The translations under genes were made by a program, and so were the position numbers. Of a DNA stretch of 58,036 bases, positions 51,022 through 58,036 are shown piece after piece; positions within the stretch are counted from its first letter, which is position 1; each line of letters starts with the position of its first letter. The DNA is from JBGTLA01 sp041744375 (GTDB lineage: Bacteria; Actinomycetota; Acidimicrobiia; Spongiisociales; ZC4RG35), in contig JBGTLA010000185.1 of the NCBI GenBank assembly GCA_041744375.1, positions 1 to 58,036 on the forward strand, given 5' to 3'. Under the pieces are notes generated by a model. The model was not told where the DNA came from and made no database searches. It was given only the letters and a program-made list of their open reading frames with translations.

Positions 51022-53082
51022 TCATCCATCAGGGAGCAGCGTCTCGGCGCGATGGAGGAATGCGGCCATCTGCCCTCGGGTGACCGGCTGATCAGGACAG
51101 AACCGGTCGTTCTGGGGTGGATTGCATCCCCGGGTGATACCAGCCGCCGCCAAGGCCGCTATGTCGTCCTCGAACACCGACGCGGTGGAATCGACGAAGG
51201 GGTTCGGGGCCGGCTCAAGACCGAAGGCCCGGTTCAAGAAGGCGGCCATCTGGCCGCGCGTCACGGGGTCGAGCGGACAGAACAGGTCATTCAGGGGAGG
51301 GTTGCAGCCCCGAGTGATGCCCGCCGCCGCCAGGGCGCCGATGTCGTCCTCGAACACCGACGCGGTGGAATCGACGAATGTGGCCTCGCCGCCCACAAGG
51401 TCGAGCGCCCGGTTCAGGAAGGCGGCCATCTCGCCGCGCGATACCGGATCTCCGGGACAGAACCGGTCCCCGAAGGGCGGGTTGCATCCCCGGGTGATCC
51501 CTCTTCCGGCGAGCCATTCGATGTCCGCTTGGAACTCGGAGTCGTCGTCGTCGGCAAAGCGGCCCTCGTGGTGATAGGGAATGGTGTCGTCAGGGCAATC
51601 GAAGTCCGCCGGGAGGAACCAAGATGCCGCCGACACGCCGACGAGCGGAGTGTTACCCCTCCAGGCCGAGAGTACGCCGTCGGCGGTCAGGACCTGGAGG
51701 TCTGAGTGGCCGTCGCCGTCGTAGTCGCCGTGCCCGATGATGTCACTCGACGACAATCCGGGGCCGGCCACCGTCTCGGCCACTTCCGATAGGGCCGCCC
51801 CGGACACCACCGACGTAAGCGAAGCGGAGACGTCGGCCTCGGTCAGGAGCAGCTGGGAGCGCCCGTCGGCGAGACGGTCGCCCGTGCCCAACCTCGTCTC
51901 CTCTGAGACCGCGAGGGGGTTGACACCGACACCGAACGAAACCGTGAATCCCGAGGAGGCCGTCAGGATCTCGATGGTCGAGCCGTCGGGATGAGGGTCG
52001 ACGATCCAGAGATCGTCGGCTCCGTCCCCGTTGGCGTCGCCGAACACGAACCTCCGATCGTCCCGCACCTGTGCGGGTGTTGCGATATCGGTGGCGCGCT
52101 CGTACCCGTTGAGAGACGCATAAGGCCGGAGGACGAGAGTCGGGCCGGACTCGTCGAGATAGACGAGGTCCGGTCGGCCCACTCCGGAAAGGTCGCCCAG
52201 CTGGGGGGTTCCGGGCGGCGGGTCGTCGAGCCAATATCGCCACACGGAGCAGTCGGCGTACCCACCCCGGGCGGTGGCGATCTCCAACACGGCGTTTTCG
52301 CCCCACGGCCGCACCGCGACCACATCCGGGGCTCCGTCGCCACTCGCCTCCGCCACGAAACGGGGGGTATCACCGGAGCCGAAGACGACAGAATGGGTGC
52401 CCACGGCAGCAGCGAAGTCCGCGCGGACGGTTCGGGGAGGGTAGGGATCGGGAACGGCCTCGAAACCGGGGGTGGCGGCCGGCCCGGCCCAGGAGAAATG
52501 CATGGCGTCTTTCACGCCCAGCCAGTTCCCTCCCCAGCAGAAGCCGGCACTCTCCCAGGCCTCCACGAACCACGCCGGCATGTCGGTGACGAGCACCCCG
52601 TCGCGCCGATAGGGATTGCGGTCGGAGTTGATGTCGATGGCGGCCCCCAGGCCGTGATAACTGATACCGGAATGGGCCATGCTGGTCCGAGGAGAGTATC
52701 CCCAGGTGACGGCGGCCCGAATCGGGTAGTTGAGGCCCCGGGCCGCGGCATCTGCCAGATTCCGTTCCACTTGACGCAACGCCGGGAGCAGACGGCGATG
52801 CACCCGAACCCGAGCCCCATCCGACATCGGGACCGACCACCACACGAGCTGGCCCTCGATTTCGCCGATCGTCCGGCCAAAGAGAGCTCCGGCCGGCCCC
52901 CGCACAGGAAGAGATGAGGGAAGCGATCCCGTTCGGGCCGCCAGGGGGGTATTGAATCTCGGCCAGCCACACCCCCACGACTCTGAGACCACGGCGTATC
53001 CCGCTTCTGCCGGTGGCGAAACGGGGGCGATGGCCAGCACGGCCGCCAGCATCGCCGTCACGAGCAACGGCCGAGCGAGCAT
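51022..53082 (-). CDS. M15-type peptidase with FG-GAP-like region and three SLH-like repeats
   Basis: 686 residues from ATG 53082, overlapping the stop of the sugar dehydrogenase gene by one base (TGATG). Signal peptide (about 1-27), VanY/M15-type DD-peptidase domain with zinc motif HGLGAAID (preceded by HSGISY) and DAMHFSW, then FG-GAP/VCBS-like Asp-rich blade motifs (FGDANGDGADDLWIVD, GDYDGDGHSDLQVL), and three C-terminal repeats (about 530-686). Probably trims D-Ala-containing wall peptides at the cell surface. Two repeats are nearly identical in DNA. Confidence 0.86.
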   Translation of the reverse strand: MLARPLLVTAMLAAVLAIAPVSPPAEAGYAVVSESWGCGWPRFNTPLAARTGSLPSSLPVRGPAGALFGRTIGEIEGQLVWWSVPMSDGARVRVHRRLLPALRQVERNLADAAARGLNYPIRAAVTWGYSPRTSMAHSGISYHGLGAAIDINSDRNPYRRDGVLVTDMPAWFVEAWESAGFCWGGNWLGVKDAMHFSWAGPAATPGFEAVPDPYPPRTVRADFAAAVGTHSVVFGSGDTPRFVAEASGDGAPDVVAVRPWGENAVLEIATARGGYADCSVWRYWLDDPPPGTPQLGDLSGVGRPDLVYLDESGPTLVLRPYASLNGYERATDIATPAQVRDDRRFVFGDANGDGADDLWIVDPHPDGSTIEILTASSGFTVSFGVGVNPLAVSEETRLGTGDRLADGRSQLLLTEADVSASLTSVVSGAALSEVAETVAGPGLSSSDIIGHGDYDGDGHSDLQVLTADGVLSAWRGNTPLVGVSAASWFLPADFDCPDDTIPYHHEGRFADDDDSEFQADIEWLAGRGITRGCNPPFGDRFCPGDPVSRGEMAAFLNRALDLVGGEATFVDSTASVFEDDIGALAAAGITRGCNPPLNDLFCPLDPVTRGQMAAFLNRAFGLEPAPNPFVDSTASVFEDDIAALAAAGITRGCNPPQNDRFCPDQPVTRGQMAAFLHRAETLLPDG
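51161..51378. repeat. Recent 180-bp tandem duplication in SLH-like repeats
   Basis: Bases 51161-51198 and 51341-51378 are identical over 38 bases at an offset of exactly 180 bases (60 codons, one SLH-like module), with high similarity around them. It shows that repeat modules are being copied at DNA level within this gene. Confidence 0.8.
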
Positions 53083-54836
53083 CAATCGGCCGCCTCGAGG
53101 CGGTAGAGGGTGCCGCTGCCACCCGACATCATCAACATCTCGCCAGACCCGTCGACGCCGAATGACCACAACACCGGCACCCGTGGCAGGGTTCCCTGCC
53201 AGTCGAGGGGATCGTCGATCGTGCTTCCGTCGGCGGTGCGGAAGCTACGGATCCAGCCACCGCAAACGTCTCCGTAGAAGTAGGTGCCAACCAACCAGGG
53301 GAAGGCCTCGCCCCGGTATACGATGCCACCCGTCACCGCACAGACCCCATCACCGTGAGGGTATTCGACGTCTGGGAACTCCAAGCCAGCCCTCTCACAC
53401 GACTGATCGGCGCTGTCGGGATTGCACCGGGTTCCCTCGAAGCGCGGCCATCCATAGTTGACGAGTGGCCGAAGGGCCGGGACGACCGTCACCTCTTCGC
53501 GGGCGCCCTGTCCCACATCCGCTACGTAGAGAAGGTCACCATCGAACCAGATACGCCACGGGTTGCGCAGTCCCAGCGCCCAAATCTCATCGCGCCCGGG
53601 CCCGCCCACGAAGGGGTTGTCGGAAGGTATGGCGTACCCGGCGCCGGCGTCCACGTCGATCCGCAGCAGTGATCCGGGGAGGGTCTGGGAGTTCTGGGCG
53701 TTGCCGAACTGGTCGTTGCCACCGCCCCCGTCTCCCAGGGCGATAAAGAGATGACCGTCGGGCCCGAAGACCAGGTGACCGCCATTGTGGTTGGCGGCCG
53801 GCTGAGGAACGTTGAGCAGGACGGTCTCATCGGAACCGAGCACATCGGGGTCATTCGACACGCGAAACATCGAAACTCGCGAGCGGTGGCCGTCGTCTTC
53901 GTTGGAATAGAAGACGAACACCCGCCCATCGGAGGGATAGTCGGGGTGGAATGCAATCGACAGGAGCCCCATCTCGCCCCGATTGGCCACCCGATCGGAG
54001 ATATCGAGAAAGGGAGTCGGTTGTACCGTACCGTCTCGGACGATGCGAATGGTCCCGCCCTTCTCGGCGACGAAGACCCGCCGGTCCCCGGGCGGGGCAG
54101 TGGCGTAGGTCGGACGCGACAGGCCAGTGGCGAAGACGGCCAGGGTGAGCTCCGGACGCGGGGGAGGTTGTTGCGAGGTCAGGCCCTCGGCACGGGTCAA
54201 AAAACTGGCCATCTCCTGGCGGGTGACGGCGGCGTGGGGGCAAAACCGATCGTTCGTCGGCGGGTTGCAGCCGCGCGTCACCCCGGCCGAAGCGAGCGCA
54301 TCGATGTCGGCCTCGAACACCGAATCGTCGTCATCGTCGAACAGGTCTTGGGAGTCGGCTGTGTACCCGTAAGCGCGCACCAGAAAGGCGGCCATCTCGC
54401 CGCGTGTCACGGCCCGACTGGGACAGAACCGGTCGTTCTGGGGCGGGTTGCACCCACGGGTGATGCCGGCATCCGCCAGAGCGCTGATATCCGCCCGGAA
54501 CGGCGACAGGGCAACGTCGGTGAACCGGTCCGCCCCCGTCGCCAGACCGAGGGCCCGCGTCAGGAACGCCGCCATCTCGCCTCTTGTCACCGGCCGGTGG
54601 GGACAGAAGGCGTCGTTCCAGGGCGGGTTGCAACCGCGCGTGATACCACTGGCGGCGATGGCTTCGATGTCGGCTTCATGCACGGAGCCGTCGTCGTCGG
54701 TGAACGAACCACCCACCGGAAGCTCTCCCCAAGCGGGGAGAGCAACCATTGCCGCCGCAGCGGCAACGATCACGATGGGGACATGCCGAAAACGGCTGCG
54801 CCTCGTCACCGCCGCAAGCCTACGACACCCAGCCAT
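53082..54836 (-). CDS. PQQ-type sugar dehydrogenase (GSDH/YliI-like) with three N-terminal SLH-like repeats
   Basis: 584 residues; GTG 54809 is an alternative start closer to the signal peptide (IVIVAAAAAMVALPAWG). Three Cys-containing repeats occupy about 45-225, at the N-terminal end rather than the C-terminal end used by its neighbours. A six-bladed propeller of the glucose/sorbosone dehydrogenase family follows (about 235-584): RPTYATAPPGDRRVFVAEKGG, LLSIAFHPDYPSDGRVFVFY, HNGGHLVFGPDGHLFIALGDGG, WALGLRNPWRIWFD. It probably oxidises aldose sugars at the surface using PQQ or acts as a non-enzymatic propeller; the cofactor is not proven. Confidence 0.86.
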   Translation of the reverse strand: MAGCRRLAAVTRRSRFRHVPIVIVAAAAAMVALPAWGELPVGGSFTDDDGSVHEADIEAIAASGITRGCNPPWNDAFCPHRPVTRGEMAAFLTRALGLATGADRFTDVALSPFRADISALADAGITRGCNPPQNDRFCPSRAVTRGEMAAFLVRAYGYTADSQDLFDDDDDSVFEADIDALASAGVTRGCNPPTNDRFCPHAAVTRQEMASFLTRAEGLTSQQPPPRPELTLAVFATGLSRPTYATAPPGDRRVFVAEKGGTIRIVRDGTVQPTPFLDISDRVANRGEMGLLSIAFHPDYPSDGRVFVFYSNEDDGHRSRVSMFRVSNDPDVLGSDETVLLNVPQPAANHNGGHLVFGPDGHLFIALGDGGGGNDQFGNAQNSQTLPGSLLRIDVDAGAGYAIPSDNPFVGGPGRDEIWALGLRNPWRIWFDGDLLYVADVGQGAREEVTVVPALRPLVNYGWPRFEGTRCNPDSADQSCERAGLEFPDVEYPHGDGVCAVTGGIVYRGEAFPWLVGTYFYGDVCGGWIRSFRTADGSTIDDPLDWQGTLPRVPVLWSFGVDGSGEMLMMSGGSGTLYRLEAAD

Positions 54837-54917
54837 CAGAGGACACGCCCATTGACGGCGGGCCCAGCCCCGGTGCGCCGTGGTGGGTCGGCTCCGCTTC
54901 CCCTGGACCGATTGAGG

Positions 54918-55895
54918 TCAACCTAGCTCGAGGGCTCGCACGAGAAAGGAGGCTAGCTGGCCGCGGGTGACCGGCGAATCGGGACAGAACCGATCGTCGG
55001 TACAGCCCCTGGTGATCCCGGAAGCGGCCAATGCGCCGATGGCCGAACCGTGCTCCGATCCGGCCACATCGACGAAGCCGACCTCTATCCCCAGGGGAAG
55101 GCCGAGCAACCGCGTGAAGAAGGTGGCGAGCTCGCCTCTGGTTACGGAGCGGTCGGGACAGAAATGCGCTGGCCCACATCCCTTGGTGATGCCGGCGTCC
55201 GCCAGGACTGCTATTGCACCGGCATGCTCCGAGTCGGCTGTGTCGGTGAACTCACCGGAGCTGGAGCCAACTAGTTCGAACGTACGCACGAGCATCGTCG
55301 CCAGTTCCCCTCGCGTCACCGGTCGCTCCGGGCAGTAGCGCTCGGGTGCGCAGCCACGGGTGACTCCGAGCTCATACAACCTGGCGATGTCCGCCTCGTG
55401 GACCGATCCGTCATCGTCGGCGAACGGTGGCTTGAAGGCGTTCTTCGGCTGCTTGGAGTGCATGAAGACCTCGACCACATACAGTGTTCCGTCCCGGTCG
55501 ACCACCCCCACGCCGATGGCGTCATACATCGAGTTGAGCAGGTTGGCGCGGTGTGGGGGTGAATTCATGAACGCCTCATGGAGCGGTCCGACTTCGCCGC
55601 CTTTGCCCACGTTCTCACCCATCATGTAATGGCCGTCGACCTGGTAGCCGAGCTGGTCGTTGTGGAAGATCTTCCCTGCGTCCGCCATGGCCCCGGCGTG
55701 GCGGCGAGCGACCTCGACCAGCGTCGGGTTGACGGTGAGCCGCGACGCCCCCTCTTCCTGGCGTGCGGCGTTGATGAGGTCCACGAACTGGTTTTCTGCC
55801 CCGCTGTCGGCCACGGCGGCGACACCTCCCAAGGCGGTGAAGACGATCGCCACCAGTGCCGTGTATGCAATTCGTCCCCGCGTGGTTCCCTCCAT
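54918..55895 (-). CDS. CAP/SCP-domain protein with three SLH-like repeats
   Basis: 325 residues from ATG 55895. Signal peptide (about 5-30), CAP (cysteine-rich secretory/SCP) domain (about 34-150) with FVDLINAARQEEGASRL, HAGAMADAGKIFHND, MGENVGKGG and NSPPHRANLLNSMYDAIGVGV, then three C-terminal repeats. These repeats are a divergent subtype (RGCAPERYCPERPVTRGEL), lacking the NPP and using GEL for GEM. CAP domains of bacteria are secreted proteins of mostly unknown activity. Divergent from the subtilisin gene with a 69-bp spacer. Confidence 0.88.
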   Translation of the reverse strand: MEGTTRGRIAYTALVAIVFTALGGVAAVADSGAENQFVDLINAARQEEGASRLTVNPTLVEVARRHAGAMADAGKIFHNDQLGYQVDGHYMMGENVGKGGEVGPLHEAFMNSPPHRANLLNSMYDAIGVGVVDRDGTLYVVEVFMHSKQPKNAFKPPFADDDGSVHEADIARLYELGVTRGCAPERYCPERPVTRGELATMLVRTFELVGSSSGEFTDTADSEHAGAIAVLADAGITKGCGPAHFCPDRSVTRGELATFFTRLLGLPLGIEVGFVDVAGSEHGSAIGALAASGITRGCTDDRFCPDSPVTRGQLASFLVRALELG

Positions 55896-55952
55896 ACAGA
55901 TGTATCGACGGACCGGAAGATCCCTTGAGGGCTGTTTGCACCACCGGTTCTT

Positions 55953-55958
55953 TACCCT
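55953..55958 (+). promoter_or_regulatory. -10 element placing the subtilisin mRNA start at its GTG
   Basis: TACCCT fits TANNNT and ends seven bases before the GTG at 55965, so transcription would begin at the start codon (leaderless). A GGAGG at 55961-55965 abuts the GTG and is too close to serve as its SD. Confidence 0.4.
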
Positions 55959-55964
55959 CTGGAG

Positions 55965-57617
55965 GTGCTCGCGCTGACCCTCCTCATCGCCGGCTGGCTC
56001 GGTGGTCTCACCACCGAGGAAACAGTGCTGGTCCGCCGACCTCTGACAATCGAGGCCGCCGCCGATCGACCGGTCGTGCTGGGCTGGCAACGCGTGAGCG
56101 CACAAGATGTCGAACCCGGCGAGGAAACGGTGCCCGTCGTCTACCTCGATCTGCAGGAAGGCACCGGCGAGCCGCTTTACCCCGATCAGTGGGCACTCGA
56201 AACGATCGGCGCCCCTGCGGCCTGGGCGATGACCACCGGCAATTCGAATGTGGTCATCGCCGTCGTCGACAGTGGCATCGACCCCGACCACCCTGACCTC
56301 TCCGGTCGCATATTCGTGAACCTCGATGAGATCCCGGGGAACGGAATCGATGACGACGGCAACGGCCTCATCGACGACGTGTCCGGGTGGGACGTGGTCG
56401 ATTGGGACAACGACCCCACCGACCCGAGCGTGGGACACGGACCGGGGGTGACCTCTGTGGCCGTGGCCGCCATCAACGCCTTCGGCATGGCCGGTGTTGC
56501 CCCTTCGGCCACGGTCTTGCCGGTCCGGGCGTGCACCAACCGCTGCGATCTGTTGCATGTGGCCTGGGCCATCGTCTATGCCACCGACATGGGAGCCGAC
56601 ATCATCAACCTGTCGCTGGGCGGGTTCGCTCAGCCGGGGCCGGTGGCCGATGCCGTCACCTACGCCCAGGAGGCCGGTGTGCTGGTGGTGGCGGCAGCAG
56701 GGAATGCGGGGACGGACATCGACAACGGCGACTTCATCCCTGCCGGCCTACCCGGCGTGCTGACCGTGGCCGCCACCGACGAGGACGGGAGCCTGTGGCC
56801 GAGCTCGAACTGGGGATCCGACGTGGTGGATCTCGGGGCTCCGGGCGTCGATATCGTGGCGATCGCCCTTGATCCTCGGGGCGGCCACGAGACAGTCACC
56901 GGAACCTCGTACTCCGCCCCGCACGTCTCGGGGGTGGCCGCCTTGATGCTCTCGTTACGGCCCGACCTCACCGCAGATGAGCTCGTGACACTCCTCACCC
57001 GTCACGGGACCCGACGTTCGACTCTCACGAACTCCACCGTATCTGGAGTCGAGGTCCGCTCAGACCGGGCGGTCGCCGCCGCCCATTGGAGAGACATCCA
57101 CGATTCGGTCTTCGACAAGGAAATCATCACGTTGGGGTTGAGGGACGTGACTCGCGGTTGCAATCCCCCTGACAATGATCGCTACTGCCCCGGACGGGAG
57201 GTCACCAGAGGCGAAATGGCCGCTTTCCTCAACCGTGCTTTGGGACTCGAACCAGGAAGTGTGGCGTTCTCGGATCACACCGGATCGGTGTTCAAACACG
57301 ATATCGATGCCCTTGCTGCCGCCCACATCACCCGCGGCTGCAATCCCCCCGACAATGATCGCTACTGCCCCGAAAGGCTTGTGACTCGGGGAGAGATGGC
57401 GGCCTTTCTCACTCGAGCTCTGGGGCTCTCCGCCGCAGACGACGTGTTCACCGATGCGGCAGGCTCCAACTTCGCCCTCGAGATCAACGCTCTGGGGACC
57501 GCGGGGATCTCCACTGGCTGCAATCCCCCCCACAACGATCTCTTCTGCGCCGACCGATTCGTCACCCGCGGCGAAATGGCAGCTTTTCTCAACCGAGCCA
57601 ACGTCCTATCTCCTTGA
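55965..57617 (+). CDS. Subtilisin-family (S8) serine protease with three SLH-like repeats
   Basis: 550 residues from GTG 55965. Short signal-like N-terminus, prosegment-like region, and S8 catalytic domain (about 75-370) with D102 (VVDSGIDPDHPD), H158 (VGHGPGV in place of the usual GHGTHV), oxyanion N247 (AAGNAGT) and S315 (GTSYSAPHVSG). Asp-rich DDDGNGLIDD (about 129-138) suggests a calcium site. Three C-terminal SLH-like repeats (about 385-550). A surface-retained endopeptidase; substrate unknown. Confidence 0.9.
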   Translation: MLALTLLIAGWLGGLTTEETVLVRRPLTIEAAADRPVVLGWQRVSAQDVEPGEETVPVVYLDLQEGTGEPLYPDQWALETIGAPAAWAMTTGNSNVVIAVVDSGIDPDHPDLSGRIFVNLDEIPGNGIDDDGNGLIDDVSGWDVVDWDNDPTDPSVGHGPGVTSVAVAAINAFGMAGVAPSATVLPVRACTNRCDLLHVAWAIVYATDMGADIINLSLGGFAQPGPVADAVTYAQEAGVLVVAAAGNAGTDIDNGDFIPAGLPGVLTVAATDEDGSLWPSSNWGSDVVDLGAPGVDIVAIALDPRGGHETVTGTSYSAPHVSGVAALMLSLRPDLTADELVTLLTRHGTRRSTLTNSTVSGVEVRSDRAVAAAHWRDIHDSVFDKEIITLGLRDVTRGCNPPDNDRYCPGREVTRGEMAAFLNRALGLEPGSVAFSDHTGSVFKHDIDALAAAHITRGCNPPDNDRYCPERLVTRGEMAAFLTRALGLSAADDVFTDAAGSNFALEINALGTAGISTGCNPPHNDLFCADRFVTRGEMAAFLNRANVLSP

Positions 57618-57647
57618 CCACGCTTCGGTCGCACCGCCCCCGACCCG

Positions 57648-57653
57648 TAACAT
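57648..57653 (+). promoter_or_regulatory. -10 element of the terminal glycosyltransferase gene
   Basis: TAACAT fits TANNNT and ends seven bases before the GTG at 57660, again predicting a leaderless message. No well-spaced -35 is seen. Confidence 0.4.
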
Positions 57654-57659
57654 CTCGGC

Positions 57660-58036
57660 GTGCACATCTGCGTACTCACCAACCGGCCCCTCGATGAGGT
57701 GCCTGCAGCGCGGGTGACGGTGGGTGCGCTGGAACGGGCGGGGAACACTCTCGCCGAGGTTCGGGTCGTGTCGCCGTCCGCACCGAGTCCTCCCTCCGGC
57801 GTCATCACCGTGCCCAGCCGGGTGCCCATTGGGGGCGGCAAGGCAGGGTCTTTGATCCGGCGACTGCAACCGGCCACCTGGCGGACGACCGATCTCGAGC
57901 GGCGCGTGGCGCAGGCCGCCGCCGAGACGGACGCCGACCTGTTCCTACCCGTGCCGACGAACCTGCTCGGCGCAGCCGTGAAAGCCGCCGAGCACGCCGG
58001 AGGGGCAGTGATGCGGACGCCGGCCCAGCCGGACGC
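57660..58036 (+). CDS. Glycosyltransferase, N-terminal part (cut by window end)
   Basis: 125 codons, open at the right edge. The frame starts at GTG 57660 (VHICVLTNRPLDEVPAARVT) and reads through LERAGNTLAEVRVVSP, IGGGKAGSLIRRLQPATW and DADLFLPVPTNLLGAAVKAA. The pattern of an N-terminal Rossmann-like strand, HAG-like VGALERAG helix and 'DLFLPVPTNLL' resembles the donor-independent N-terminal half of GT4/GT-B transferases, but the catalytic C-terminal half lies outside. No SD; a TAACAT box suggests leaderless expression. Confidence 0.55.
   Translation, partial: MHICVLTNRPLDEVPAARVTVGALERAGNTLAEVRVVSPSAPSPPSGVITVPSRVPIGGGKAGSLIRRLQPATWRTTDLERRVAQAAAETDADLFLPVPTNLLGAAVKAAEHAGGAVMRTPAQPD

Overview
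The window is a high-GC bacterial chromosome segment with almost no spacer DNA. Many genes overlap by one to four bases (ATGA or GTGA junctions) and GTG starts are common. Gene content points to an actinobacterium, most likely an uncultured member of class Acidimicrobiia: F420 biosynthesis genes, DUF3499, DUF5719, a DUF222/HNH protein, actinobacterial-style acyl-CoA carboxylase subunits, and above all cysteine-bearing S-layer-homology-like repeats (RGCNPP..ND.FCP..PVTRGEMAAFL), which I associate with Acidimicrobiia. The class assignment is inference.

Layout. (1) 16-7,253, minus strand: a housekeeping block read secA, prfB, ftsE, ftsX, a coiled-coil M23 peptidase, smpB. prfB carries an intact programmed +1 frameshift site. 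(2) 7,325-12,961, minus: an orphan NarL-type response regulator, long-form hpf, comF-like gene, ahcY, a phosphoglucose/phosphomannose isomerase, a 57-residue Trm112-like protein and a phosphomannomutase whose best start is a non-canonical ATC. (3) 13,168-24,209: a frameshifted DinB gene, a VOC protein, glycosyltransferases and membrane proteins, small zinc-ribbon, DUF6788-like and DUF3499 proteins, DUF5719, then cofD-cofE for coenzyme F420. Regions 2 and 3 resemble the conserved actinobacterial ahcY-manB-DUF3499-cofDE neighbourhood. (4) 24,334-30,259: a UDP-glucose dehydrogenase, an unusual dienelactone-hydrolase-like protein, two secreted or anchored unknowns, a DUF222/HNH protein and birA. 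(5) 30,284-37,690: propionyl/acetyl-CoA carboxylase beta and alpha subunits, a methylmalonyl-CoA mutase large subunit and an LpdA-like flavoprotein, suggesting a propionyl-CoA to methylmalonyl-CoA to succinyl-CoA route. Two single-gene insertions (a four-helix-bundle S23-type protein and an F420-type PPOX enzyme) sit beside the carboxylase genes, and each is bounded by inverted arrays of 7-base repeats. (6) 37,779-49,017: a bifunctional penicillin-binding protein, then an envelope polysaccharide cluster (flippase, sugar-1-phosphate transferase, glycosyltransferases, nucleotide-sugar dehydrogenase) with pepA embedded. (7) 49,095-57,617: five consecutive secreted proteins (SpoIID/LytB-like, M15 peptidase with FG-GAP-like repeats, sugar dehydrogenase, CAP/SCP, subtilisin), each carrying three of the Cys-containing SLH-like repeats. 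The window ends inside a further glycosyltransferase.

The strongest candidate for something undescribed is the pair of heptamer-bounded single-gene cassettes at 31.87-32.44 kb and 34.19-34.67 kb. Other points worth checking are the ATC start of manB, the catalytically intact M23 protein coupled to FtsEX, the SLH-like surface-enzyme island, and the Asp in the nucleophile position of the DLH-like hydrolase.
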